DNA of 64,000 nt, from contig NZ_QASA01000001.1 in the NCBI RefSeq assembly GCF_003340495.1, positions 3,286,001 through 3,350,000 of the forward strand. The letters run 5' to 3'. This DNA comes from Adhaeribacter pallidiroseus (GTDB taxonomy: Bacteria; Bacteroidota; Bacteroidia; Cytophagales; Hymenobacteraceae). The position numbers and the translations under genes were made by a program. Numbering within the stretch: the stretch's first letter is position 1; each line of letters begins with the position of its first letter. The notes under the pieces were generated by a model. That model ran no database searches. It was not told where the DNA came from and saw only the letters and a program-made list of their open reading frames with translations. Below are positions 45,361 to 54,370 of the stretch, piece after piece.

Positions 45361-46215
45361 CTAAGCAGAAAAAATACCTTTTGAAAAGTTGAACATTATT
45401 GGATCTTGCAATCCATAAAGCTTTTCAATAAATTTATAAAGCATAGGCTTTACGAATCTTATACTATTCGATACATTTTCTAAAAATTTAATTTTGTTTA
45501 GATGATTAATATCATCAGTAGATAATAACAGCTGTTCAATAATAGTACTACACTCTTGTAGATATTCATTATAGAAAATTCTTGACATCTGAGAACTTCT
45601 TACTCTGTATCCACCAATTAACGCATGTGTATAATGCAACAACTCGTAATTAAAGAAGCGCATCCACAGTTCAAAATCTCCAGCATACTTATAATCACTA
45701 GAAATAAATTTACCTGCCTTATTCCACAAACTTCGTCGCCAATATGTAGACTCTTGTTGAATAAACTTGCCAGTTACATACTTTTTGTTATAAAAATAAT
45801 ATTTAGAAAAAATTGGTTTGCTGCTATCAACAGTCATTCCTGATTCATCATAAATAGTAGGTCGCCCTTGCAACCAATTTACCTGTAGATTATTATTAAA
45901 AATATTAGCAATTACATAAAGTGATTTTCGATGTAGGAGATCATCAGAGTTCAACCATCCCATTATTTCTCCGGAAGATTTTTCAAACCCTTTCTGTAAG
46001 GCATAGTAAAGACCATTATCTGATTCACTTACCCAGTAGCTCAAATATTTTTCGTATTTCATTATAATATTTACAGAATTATCTGAACTACCACCATCTA
46101 TGATTATATATTCTAGGTTCGGATAATTTTGAGTAATTATTGAAAGAATGGTTTCTTCTAGGTATTCGCTTTGGTTATAATTAGGTGTAACTATGCTAAT
46201 CTTGGGATATTGCAT
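45361..46215 (-). CDS. Glycosyltransferase family 2
   Basis: This 284-residue GT2 protein has ISIVTPNYNQSEYLEETILS, IIDGGSSDNS, the SDNGLYYALQKGFEKSSGEI segment and the metal motif WLNSDDLLH. The acceptor half carries YAGDFELWMRFF. It is the compact form without a membrane tail. It is co-directional with the FkbM gene 14 bases upstream. Confidence 0.9.
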   Translation of the reverse strand: MQYPKISIVTPNYNQSEYLEETILSIITQNYPNLEYIIIDGGSSDNSVNIIMKYEKYLSYWVSESDNGLYYALQKGFEKSSGEIMGWLNSDDLLHRKSLYVIANIFNNNLQVNWLQGRPTIYDESGMTVDSSKPIFSKYYFYNKKYVTGKFIQQESTYWRRSLWNKAGKFISSDYKYAGDFELWMRFFNYELLHYTHALIGGYRVRSSQMSRIFYNEYLQECSTIIEQLLLSTDDINHLNKIKFLENVSNSIRFVKPMLYKFIEKLYGLQDPIMFNFSKGIFSA

Positions 46216-46229
46216 TAATCCTTGTATGT

Positions 46230-46982
46230 TTATAAAAATGTGTTATTCTTAAAAAATTGTAAATCTTTAGGTACAAAAAAGGCGTCACATTGCCAAAAAG
46301 CGGAATCCTTTGGTCTGTGTGTTACATCAATAATATCAATCAATCTAAATCCTCTGGTATCCATAAACTGGCACATTTCCCAAAATAATAAAGAGTCTTT
46401 AGCAATTTGGAACCCATAACATTCAATTATGAAAAGAGAAACGTCCTTAATTATTCTTGCGCATCCTTCAATTATAGGTACTTCAAAACCATGAGTATCT
46501 AATTTAATAATAAATGGTCCGGTTAGATTTAGTTGTGATATTTCTTCTTGGATGCTTTTTACTTCAACCGTCCTGATATTAGAAGCTTGCTCTACTTCAT
46601 CCGCAATACCGCTGCCATCTAAATCATTAGACACATAAAAATTAACCTCACTGTTTTCTTTGCCAGCTGCAGCAGGTATAAAATAAAAATCTTTTTGGTC
46701 ATTACAAAGTTTTTCTAATTCGGCTTTTCTCTCGATCAAAGGCTCAAAAAGAACATAACTAGATGATGGCCAAAATTCTTTTGCCGAAAGAGACCAAGAA
46801 CCAGCCGCTGCACCTACATCTATAATGGTGCTTACATGAACAAGACCTCTGCGCTTACTTCGCTGTAATCCCTCAATCATTTGCTCATTCCTGAAATAAG
46901 CAATATTGGCAGATAGAGGTTGCTTGTACCTAACTTCCAATCCTACCAGATTAAGTATGGATTTAACTATTTTCTTTAACAT
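46230..46982 (-). CDS. FkbM family methyltransferase
   Basis: This 250-residue SAM-dependent methyltransferase has TIIDVGAAAGSW as motif I and FEPLIERKAELEKL after strand 2. PFIIKLDTHGFEVPIIEGC is the defining FkbM core. Such enzymes O-methylate sugars in exopolysaccharide loci, but some act on other hydroxyls. Its position among GT2 genes supports glycan methylation. Confidence 0.88.
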   Translation of the reverse strand: MLKKIVKSILNLVGLEVRYKQPLSANIAYFRNEQMIEGLQRSKRRGLVHVSTIIDVGAAAGSWSLSAKEFWPSSSYVLFEPLIERKAELEKLCNDQKDFYFIPAAAGKENSEVNFYVSNDLDGSGIADEVEQASNIRTVEVKSIQEEISQLNLTGPFIIKLDTHGFEVPIIEGCARIIKDVSLFIIECYGFQIAKDSLLFWEMCQFMDTRGFRLIDIIDVTHRPKDSAFWQCDAFFVPKDLQFFKNNTFL

Positions 46983-47206
46983 TTATAAACTCAAATAATA
47001 CCCCTTCAGTTTTTACTAATTTTGCATACTTGTATTAAGTAGAGTAGACACAAATTCAAACTTATCTATTTATAGATTATATTGTTATAATTAAAACTTT
47101 AATATTGAACATAATTAAAAAATAAATACTAAGTTAATAATAATCTTTTACCGTATAAAAGATTAGCTTTAATTAAAAATATAAAAAATAATATATGTTT
47201 AAAATT

Positions 47207-48130
47207 TTAAAAATTTAGCACTTTTTTTAACATTCCCAATCTTTTTGTTACTTTGAATATTTTATGAAGAACCTTTATTTTTTCGGATCTAGTAAATTTA
47301 GGTAAGTGCAAAAGTTCTTTATACATTCGCCAAATCCTATTAAAAATAAGTTCCTTATCTTCTTCACTATTTTTATAATGATTATAGTAATTCAGTAGCA
47401 TTTTAATTTGGGAAAGTAATACATTTCTCATCCTTTCTTGCGACCAATTTACTCTAGTTATAGATGTATCCAGAATCCTGTAACTAGCATAGACATCTTT
47501 TAATCCCAGCACGTTAAAATTTCTTGACAACCATAATTCCCAATCCCAATCCTCTGAAATTATTTCTTTATCAACAAATTTTTCCATCTTCCTGATATGT
47601 GATAGGCTTATGATTGATGATTGAATATAGAAATAAAAGTCTTTCACAACCTCTTTAAAGATATTACCAGATGGTGGTACAAATCCATCACCTTTTAACT
47701 CTTTAAAAATTGAAGCATTTAATATTAGTCCATTCTTGTCTACTACATTAGTATCTCCATAAATTATTGCATAAGAATTGTCAAGGGTTTCGAAAAGACT
47801 AACCTGCTCTAAAAGTTTATTATTTGTCCATAAATCATCAGAAATCATTGCAAAATATTTACCTGATGCTAAGTCAAGAATTTCCTGTAAATTATAATGT
47901 ACTCCTTTATTTGCTGTATGCTTAATTAATGTGCATTTATAGTTATTTTCTTCTATCCACTTTTCTACTAATGAAAGAGAATTATCTTTAGAGAAGTCGT
48001 CAATAATTATATGCTGTATGTTAGGATAATTTTGATTCTTAACACACTCAAGAGCTTCAACTACATATTTACCTGTATTATAACATAGAGTACCTATTGT
48101 TACTAATGGATATTTCAACTCATCTTTCAT
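47207..48130 (-). CDS. Glycosyltransferase family 2
   Basis: This 307-residue protein has the GT2 core with LVTIGTLCYNTGKYVVEALE, IIDDFSKDNS and the metal motif AMISDDLWTN. The DWDWELWLSRNF segment is the acceptor-side element. Its start lies one base after the stop of the DegT aminotransferase gene, so the two are tightly coupled. It could transfer the amino sugar made by the upstream cassette; this is inference from position only. Confidence 0.88.
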   Translation of the reverse strand: MKDELKYPLVTIGTLCYNTGKYVVEALECVKNQNYPNIQHIIIDDFSKDNSLSLVEKWIEENNYKCTLIKHTANKGVHYNLQEILDLASGKYFAMISDDLWTNNKLLEQVSLFETLDNSYAIIYGDTNVVDKNGLILNASIFKELKGDGFVPPSGNIFKEVVKDFYFYIQSSIISLSHIRKMEKFVDKEIISEDWDWELWLSRNFNVLGLKDVYASYRILDTSITRVNWSQERMRNVLLSQIKMLLNYYNHYKNSEEDKELIFNRIWRMYKELLHLPKFTRSEKIKVLHKIFKVTKRLGMLKKVLNF

Positions 48131-48131
48131 A

Positions 48132-49229
48132 TTAAAAACTATTAATTACCTCTACAATAGTTTTAACTTCTATATCAGAAAGAATAGGTGATATTGGTAA
48201 TGAAATTACAGTTTTATGAATGCTTTCAGCTATTGGGTAGGATAAATTTTGCCATTCACCATATGCTTTTTGCTTATGAGGTGCAATGGGGTAGTGTATT
48301 ATAGTCTGTATACCATTTTGCGTAAGAAACTGCTGAAATTCTTGTCTTTCATCCACGCGAACTACAAATAAATGCCAAACATGACTTTCTGGACAATTTA
48401 GAGAAGGTAATTTAACTGCTGAATTCAGAATATTATTTAAATAAAAGTTAGCAATCTGCCTTCGCTTTTCATTTGATTCATCGAGCTTTCGGAGTTTTAC
48501 TCGTAAAAAAGCAGCTTGTAACTCATCTAAGCGGCTGTTAACTCCTTTAAACAAGTGTTTATACTTTTCTTCCGAGCCATAATTCCTGAGAGCCTTTATA
48601 GTTCTATATAACACTTCATCGTTGGTAGTAATAGCTCCACCATCGCCCAAAGCACCTAAATTCTTTCCAGGATAAAAGCTAAAGGCACTAGCATCACCTA
48701 AATTACCACTGCGTTTACCATTTTGTATGGCCCCATGGGACTGAGCAGAATCTTCTATAATTTTTAAATTATACTTACTCGCAAAAGAATTGATAGCAGG
48801 CATATTGCATAACTGTCCATATAAATGAACTGGCATTATAGCTCTAGTTCGAGCATTTAAAAAAGGTTCAATTTTATCTGGATCTAATAAGTAATCTTTT
48901 AAACTTGGTTCTACCAGTACTGGTTTCAAGCCTGCTTTAGAAATAGCTAAAATGCTTGCTATGTAGGTGTTAGAAGGAACAATTACTTCGTCTCCGTCTG
49001 TTAAAACGCCTAATTCTTTGTAAGCTTCCAGAATAAGAATCAGGGCATCCAGTCCGTTAGCCACACCCAAGCAATAACTGGTACCACAATATTCTGCAAA
49101 CTCCTTTTCAAATGATTCATTTTGTTTGCCAAGTATATACCAGCCAGCTTCTATTACCTCTTCGTAAGCAGCTTTTAAATCTGCCTTAAACTCATTATTG
49201 ATTGCTTTAAGATCTAAAAATGAAATCAT
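48132..49229 (-). CDS. DegT/DnrJ/EryC1 family sugar aminotransferase (FdtB-like)
   Basis: This 365-residue PLP enzyme has [44 protein letters not shown] and [14 protein letters not shown] with PLP lysine K189. The family installs amino groups on keto-sugars bound to nucleotides. With an FdtA-like 3,4-ketoisomerase five genes upstream, the probable reaction is 3-transamination of a dTDP-3-keto-6-deoxyhexose. rmlA and rmlB are not in the window, so the dTDP-sugar substrate must come from elsewhere. Confidence 0.9.
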   Translation of the reverse strand: MISFLDLKAINNEFKADLKAAYEEVIEAGWYILGKQNESFEKEFAEYCGTSYCLGVANGLDALILILEAYKELGVLTDGDEVIVPSNTYIASILAISKAGLKPVLVEPSLKDYLLDPDKIEPFLNARTRAIMPVHLYGQLCNMPAINSFASKYNLKIIEDSAQSHGAIQNGKRSGNLGDASAFSFYPGKNLGALGDGGAITTNDEVLYRTIKALRNYGSEEKYKHLFKGVNSRLDELQAAFLRVKLRKLDESNEKRRQIANFYLNNILNSAVKLPSLNCPESHVWHLFVVRVDERQEFQQFLTQNGIQTIIHYPIAPHKQKAYGEWQNLSYPIAESIHKTVISLPISPILSDIEVKTIVEVINSF

Positions 49230-49265
49230 TCAAAAGACAATTTATTAAATGTATGAATCTATTAA

Positions 49266-50195
49266 TTATTCTTCGATGAGTTCCGCTACACCAAAGCCAG
49301 TTTCGCCATTATTATTTCCATTATAAAACAAATACGTTTTGTTCTTAACAGAAATTACCGCAGGATAACATATCATTTCACTATCCCAACCTTCCGGAGA
49401 AACATCTATACCAACTTCCTGATCTTTACGTACCCATTGGATTCCATCTAATGATTCAGCATAACCTAACCGATAAGTTACATTTTCCCGGCGGATAGAA
49501 TAAAACAATTTATAACACTTACTATCTTTGTATATATATGGCCGACCGAAGCCAAATTCATCATTTACAGGTTTAAACACAGGTTCTTCAGTAACATCCC
49601 AATTAATACCGTTTAATGATGTACCATATTTTAAACAATAAAGAGGCATCAATTTTCCTTTAAAATGTGGAGAATCAATGTTCTTCCATCCAAAATCAGA
49701 AACATACCACATTTTAAAAATTCCATCTTCTACCATAATAGTTGGAGCTGACCTTAAACTTAACTCATAATTAGTTCTCTCTAAAATAGGAGTATCTTGA
49801 TATCGACTAAAAGTTATACCATCTTGTGATTTGGCTAAACCAGACAATATAGAGAAAGGAGTTCGGTAATGACGTTGGTAACCAGCATAATACATGTACC
49901 AATTATGATCTATGTTAATTACAGCAGAAATATTAACACCACAATCATCAAATGCACCAAGCTTACCTATATCTAATATATAATCTTGGTGATTATAAAC
50001 TACATTAATTGGATTTGCAGCATCTACATCAATAAATGTTACTCTACCAAATCTATCATTACATGCTGTAGAAAAAAATACACGAATAACTCTTAAGTTC
50101 TCAATATAAATAGGTGTTGGTAAGATCCCGTAGTACTGCTGCCACCATAAAGCTTTATTTGGCTCAAATACTAACCCAAGCTTTCTCCACCTCAT
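49266..50195 (-). CDS. Beta-propeller glycosidase-like protein
   Basis: This 309-residue protein has no signal peptide and repeats of the type WYMYYAGY, FKMWYVSDFG, YKLFYSIRR and TYLFYNGNNNG. That pattern is typical of five-bladed beta-propellers of the GH32/43/68 type. Inverting or retaining acidic residues cannot be assigned with confidence. A cytosolic glycosidase-like protein between sugar-modifying enzymes is unusual. It could act as a transferase, trim an intermediate, or only bind sugar. Its start overlaps the stop of the acyltransferase gene by four bases. Confidence 0.72.
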   Translation of the reverse strand: MRWRKLGLVFEPNKALWWQQYYGILPTPIYIENLRVIRVFFSTACNDRFGRVTFIDVDAANPINVVYNHQDYILDIGKLGAFDDCGVNISAVINIDHNWYMYYAGYQRHYRTPFSILSGLAKSQDGITFSRYQDTPILERTNYELSLRSAPTIMVEDGIFKMWYVSDFGWKNIDSPHFKGKLMPLYCLKYGTSLNGINWDVTEEPVFKPVNDEFGFGRPYIYKDSKCYKLFYSIRRENVTYRLGYAESLDGIQWVRKDQEVGIDVSPEGWDSEMICYPAVISVKNKTYLFYNGNNNGETGFGVAELIEE

Positions 50196-50848
50196 AAATT
50201 ATCAATTCTAAAAAGCTCATAAGTGGATTTCTCAACTGGATAATTTGGGGTACCTTTTATGAGCGATCCATCCTTAACTGATTTTACAATATGCACGGAA
50301 GAACCAATTAGGCAATCATTCCCGATGGTAAGATTATTAGCCATGGTCGCATTTACGCCTATAAAGTTCGCATTACCTATTTCGCAAAAACCGGAAATAA
50401 CAACGTGAGAAGAAATGAAATTATGCGAACCAATAGAGGAATGATGGCCAATATGATTACCACTCCAAAACACATTATTGCTTCCAATTTTCACAAACGG
50501 TTGAATGGTATTATCTTCGAAGATAAAACAATTATCTCCTAAGTCTACATTTCGCCAAACAAATGCTTTACTGCTAATATAATTTGCTAGCTTATAGCCT
50601 TTTTCTTTTGCTTGTTTATAAAACTCGATTCTAATTCTGTTAATTTTATCATACGTAATCGCAATGTGCATTTCATAAAAAGAAGGATCAAACATCTTGT
50701 CTACTTCTTCAAATGCAACAATCGGTAAGCCAAATAGCGAATCTTTTTTTATGAATTCTTTACTTACCGTAAAGGCCATTACTTCGTACTCAGAATCATA
50801 AGAAAAATACTCATAAGCAATTTCAGCAAAGGCACTATCACCAAACAA
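50192..50848 (-). CDS. PglD/NeuD-like hexapeptide acyltransferase
   Basis: This 218-residue product has an N-terminal Rossmann-like domain (FGDSAFAEIAYEYF) and a left-handed beta-helix from about residue 95 (NVFWSGNHIGHHSSIGSHNF). PglD and NeuD relatives N- or O-acetylate nucleotide amino sugars. The TTG at 50848 is the only start in this frame. Typical relatives begin with a few more residues (KKIILFGDS). An ATG at 50871, in the other frame, would give MEKSKKIILFGDSA if one A were added to the A5 run at 50856-50860. The true start may be there. Confidence 0.8.
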   Translation of the reverse strand: MFGDSAFAEIAYEYFSYDSEYEVMAFTVSKEFIKKDSLFGLPIVAFEEVDKMFDPSFYEMHIAITYDKINRIRIEFYKQAKEKGYKLANYISSKAFVWRNVDLGDNCFIFEDNTIQPFVKIGSNNVFWSGNHIGHHSSIGSHNFISSHVVISGFCEIGNANFIGVNATMANNLTIGNDCLIGSSVHIVKSVKDGSLIKGTPNYPVEKSTYELFRIDNL

Positions 50849-50874
50849 AATTATCTTTTTGATTTCTCCATGGT

Positions 50875-51639
50875 TTAGTATTTTTGAATCAATAAGTCCT
50901 CTCTCCTGTTAAACATAGGCAATGTTGAAGGTTGAGGTAACAAACAGGCATCAAACCCAAAGTTTCTATAACGCTGAACTATTCCTAATAATACTCCATC
51001 ATCTATATGAGTTGGCTCTGGAATTAAATGATTTACTCCCGGCAGACTATCCGTATTCATAAATTTTTGGTGATAGGCTATTCCTGTTTCTGTAGAATAA
51101 AATCTTTTTCTTTTTGAAATATTAGGTATATCCCCCATTAAAAGCTTACCGCCTGGCTTTAAAAGTGATACAGCTACATCTAAAAATTTAAAAATACACG
51201 TGTTGTAAAACACATAATGCAAGATGCTATAGCCAACAATGTAATCTACTTTATTTTGATAATCGCTAATCAAAGTTGGAACATCATTAGGAAAATAACC
51301 TTCGTATTTTACAACTCCTTCTGATGGAAGTTGGTCCAGCATCTCCTTACTATCTACTAATATCGGTTTGATACTTAAATCTTTACATAGATCAAGTATC
51401 ATTAAAGGTAACTCACTACATCCTGGACCAATATCTAACAATATCTTATCTTCCTTGGCCTCATTTTCAAGAGCTAACTTTAGAATGATATCTTGAAAAA
51501 TATTTTTTTCTTTTCCTTCACGATAAATATTAAGAAAGCCTATTTTTTGATATTGTGATAGAGAATTATCTTTCGCCAATGTTTTAAAGTCTTCGAAAGA
51601 CAAATTTTGGAATCTCTCAAAATCTGGATTTTGATTCAT
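50875..51639 (-). CDS. SAM-dependent methyltransferase-like protein
   Basis: This is a 254-residue protein with a Rossmann-type SAM site: KILLDIGPGCSELPLMI (motif I) and IKPILVDSKEMLDQL (strand 2 end). DYIVGYSILHYVF and LLKPGGKLLMGDIP follow, in the positions of motifs II and III. It lies between the FemAB-like and hexapeptide acyltransferase genes. Within the cassette it may methylate the amino sugar or its acyl group. The N-terminal 60 residues are helical and of no known family. Confidence 0.8.
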   Translation of the reverse strand: MNQNPDFERFQNLSFEDFKTLAKDNSLSQYQKIGFLNIYREGKEKNIFQDIILKLALENEAKEDKILLDIGPGCSELPLMILDLCKDLSIKPILVDSKEMLDQLPSEGVVKYEGYFPNDVPTLISDYQNKVDYIVGYSILHYVFYNTCIFKFLDVAVSLLKPGGKLLMGDIPNISKRKRFYSTETGIAYHQKFMNTDSLPGVNHLIPEPTHIDDGVLLGIVQRYRNFGFDACLLPQPSTLPMFNRREDLLIQKY

Positions 51640-51648
51640 TTTACTAGC

Positions 51649-52622
51649 TTATATTATTAAATGCATTGTTTCTCTAAGGGTACCTCTTCCTCCAAATCCT
51701 TCTTTGAAACGAAATAAGCCAGCGTTTATACGTTTACCCGAATCCTCATTAGATGTTCCGAGATTTAAATACTTATAATTATTGTTGTATCCCCACCTAA
51801 TAATCTCGTCAATTACTGCATTTAAAGGTCTCAAATCCTGAAACTCCTCCACGGAAGCTATGTATTGTGCATGCAAGGCCAACGGATTGACTATAAATAC
51901 AACTATCCCAGCAGTTATTACACCATCTTTTAAAGCAATAAACAATTTTACTTTCTCCTCACCTATGTTGCTTAATAATGTATTAAACTCTTCATAAGTG
52001 TGAGTTGGTTTAACACTATGCTTCTTAATTAAATTATCTTCAAGAATACTCCAATAAGCTTTAAAATCTGAAGACAATGCTACAGTCAAAAAATTTTTGC
52101 TTTTCTTTATATTTCTTCTAGTTGAATCATTATAACCCTGCCAAATTATTTCATAAGATTCAAGTTTCACAGCCGTTTCAACTTCTCTATATTTTATAGA
52201 AAAGCCATGATACCACATAGCGTAATCAGTTTCATCTGTTAAATACTGATGGAATATTCTAAACGGATTTCTGACAATTATTTCTGTTGCATGTAGTTGC
52301 TTTGCATAATTAATAGTAAGCTCAACCATTTCAATTGCATCTTCCAAGCCAATTTCAGATCCTATAACAAACCCTCCATATGTAGCTCTTGGATGCGATC
52401 GGTATATATTTCCATTGCTTGTGTTAATTAATGCAGCAGGAAGCAAAGCAACAAGCTTGTTTTTCTTAAAAATAGAAGCGAATCATCATTGATACTATTT
52501 AATGAATTATGATTAAAAAACTTACGTGTATGTAAAATGGTACCATTGATAGCGACCTGTTCCACAAATTGATCCCATTGTTGCTCAAAATCTAAATTAT
52601 ATTTCTTGACTTCTAAACTCAT
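51649..52622 (-). pseudogene. FemAB/GNAT-like acyltransferase, frame-disrupted
   Basis: The N-terminal part starts at ATG 52622 (MSLEVKKYNLDFEQQWDQFV) and runs in one frame to about SLLFL. The -1 frame then gives KKNKLVALLPAALINTSNGN and the whole remaining protein to 51649. The joint lies in the A-rich stretch at 52461-52470. Joined, the protein is about 325 residues and resembles FemAB/BioF2-like GNAT proteins (YIASVEEFQDLRPLNAVIDE), which move aminoacyl or acyl groups to amino groups. It overlaps the 3' end of the FdtA-like gene by 26 bases. A single missing A explains the break. Confidence 0.75.
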
Positions 52623-53028
52623 TTTTAAAATCAGAATAATATCTAATGTAATCACTTTCGTTATAATGCTCCGAAGCTAAGCAAAGTAAAACAGCATTAT
52701 GGGAGAATGTAATGTCTCTCCAAGTTAAACTGGGGAGATATAGACCGGTGTCAGGTGATTCTAGCAAAAAATGACTTTTTTCCCCTGATAAGGTTTCAAT
52801 TGAAAACTCAATTCTGCCAGACACGGCAAATATTATTTGATGTAAATTTTTGTGCGCATGTCCTCCGCGTGTTACATTATGAGGAGTAAAATACGTCCAA
52901 TAAACCCGCTTAATCTCGAAAGGAACATTGTGATTTGATTCAGCAATTGTTATAAAGCCAAGTGTGGAGTTACCTATAGATGGAAAATAAATAAGACAAG
53001 GTTTGTTAGACTTTAACATATCATTCAT
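52597..53028 (-). CDS. fdtA: FdtA/QdtA-like sugar 3,4-ketoisomerase (WxcM cupin)
   Basis: This 143-residue cupin matches the dTDP-4-keto-6-deoxyglucose 3,4-ketoisomerases FdtA/QdtA. Signatures are NVPFEIKRVYW, RGGHAHKNLHQ with the catalytic histidines, TGLYLPSLTWRDI, and CLASEHYNESDYIRYY. It would give the 3-keto sugar that a DegT aminotransferase then aminates, on the way to Fuc3N- or Qui3N-type sugars. Whether the C4 product is galacto or gluco configured cannot be read. It overlaps the wzt gene by eight bases and begins the island's modification cassette. Confidence 0.9.
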   Translation of the reverse strand: MNDMLKSNKPCLIYFPSIGNSTLGFITIAESNHNVPFEIKRVYWTYFTPHNVTRGGHAHKNLHQIIFAVSGRIEFSIETLSGEKSHFLLESPDTGLYLPSLTWRDITFSHNAVLLCLASEHYNESDYIRYYSDFKNEFRSQEI

Positions 53029-54301
53029 AAACAGGAGATTTGTAGGAACTCACTACTTCTAACTTTGGTAAAGTAAGACCTGGCAGCTTACTAGAATTAG
53101 AACCGGATGTTTCATGTAAAACTTCAAAAAATATTAATTCTTCAGCTTTATATAGTATATATCTTTGGTTCTCGCCAAAGATTAGAGAAACAGTATAAAT
53201 TCCAGAATTTAGAAACTGTTTAGGTAGTTTACAATTCATTTCATATACACCAATTTTTGAATCATTGTTAGTGGTTATAAAACCACCATTATGGAATAAT
53301 AAAATATTGTCTTGATTTAGAACTTCTAAGGTAACATCGATATTCTTCCCTTCATGGAAATTATAAAACTGGATATTAAAATTAATTCCTGAAAAAACGG
53401 TAATCAAGTTTCCGGCTTGTGGCGTTACGTTTACTTTTAAAATTCTAATATTAGTATTACCTAGTGCAGAATAAAGGCTTGTAGCATGTACTTCGCTGTT
53501 TAAAACTTCTCCAGAGTTCTGATAAAAATTTATTGCTTCATTTTGATTTCCGTGATAAACATTCGTTCCATAGCTTAAAACAAGCCCTTTTTCACATAAT
53601 GTTTTAACAGCTGCCATATTATGACTCACAAACAACACGGTCCGGCCATCATTTACGCTTACGTCTTTCATCCGACCTAGGCACTTTTTTTGAAATTCCG
53701 CATCGCCTACGGCCAGCACTTCGTCTACAATTAAGATTTCAGGTTCCAGAAAGGCGGAGACGGCAAAAGCCAGGCGTACGTACATGCCGCTGCTGTAGCG
53801 TTTTACCGGGGTATCGATATAGCGTTCTACACCGGAAAAATCCACAATTTCGTCGAACTTACTCCGGATTTCGGCTTTGGTCATGCCCAGGATCGCGCCA
53901 TTGAGGAAAATGTTTTCGCGGCCAGTGAGCTCCGGGTGAAAGCCGGTACCTACTTCCAGCAAGGAAGCGATGCGGCCTTGTATTTTAATGCGACCGGTGG
54001 TGGGTGCGGTTACTTTGGATAATATTTTTAAAAGGGTGGATTTTCCGGCGCCGTTGCGGCCAATAATGCCGAGGACTTCGCCTTGTTTTACTTCAAAATT
54101 GATATCTTTTAAAGACCACACGTAGTCGCTGGTACCTTTGGCGGTGCGGTCGTTGGTTTCGCCAATCTTGGCGAAAGGATCTTCCTTGCCGCGCATCCGG
54201 GCCCACCAGCGGTTCAGGTCGTGGCTGATGGTGCCAGTTCCTACCTGGCCCAAGCGATAGAGCTTTCCTAAATCTTCTACTTTAATGGCAATATCACTCA
54301 T
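53021..54301 (-). CDS. wzt: Wzt-like polysaccharide ABC transporter ATP-binding protein
   Basis: This is the ATPase of an ABC-dependent O-antigen or teichoic-type exporter. The NBD (about 1-240) has Walker A GIIGRNGAGKST, signature RYSSGMYVRLAFA, Walker B ILIVDEVLAVGD and switch VLFVSHNM. The N-terminal LGKLYRLG and an inserted segment about 15-60 are typical of this group. The C-terminal 160 residues form a beta-rich Wzt C-terminal domain that in other systems recognises the glycan end. Base composition changes near residue 235-245: GC-rich before, AT-rich after. This suggests exchange of the recognition domain with the island. Confidence 0.92.
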   Translation of the reverse strand: MSDIAIKVEDLGKLYRLGQVGTGTISHDLNRWWARMRGKEDPFAKIGETNDRTAKGTSDYVWSLKDINFEVKQGEVLGIIGRNGAGKSTLLKILSKVTAPTTGRIKIQGRIASLLEVGTGFHPELTGRENIFLNGAILGMTKAEIRSKFDEIVDFSGVERYIDTPVKRYSSGMYVRLAFAVSAFLEPEILIVDEVLAVGDAEFQKKCLGRMKDVSVNDGRTVLFVSHNMAAVKTLCEKGLVLSYGTNVYHGNQNEAINFYQNSGEVLNSEVHATSLYSALGNTNIRILKVNVTPQAGNLITVFSGINFNIQFYNFHEGKNIDVTLEVLNQDNILLFHNGGFITTNNDSKIGVYEMNCKLPKQFLNSGIYTVSLIFGENQRYILYKAEELIFFEVLHETSGSNSSKLPGLTLPKLEVVSSYKSPVYE

Positions 54302-54370
54302 GTACTAATCAATAAGTATGTATAATGGAGATAAAGAGTTTGGGATAAAAAACGTACTTTCAAAAGAGCT

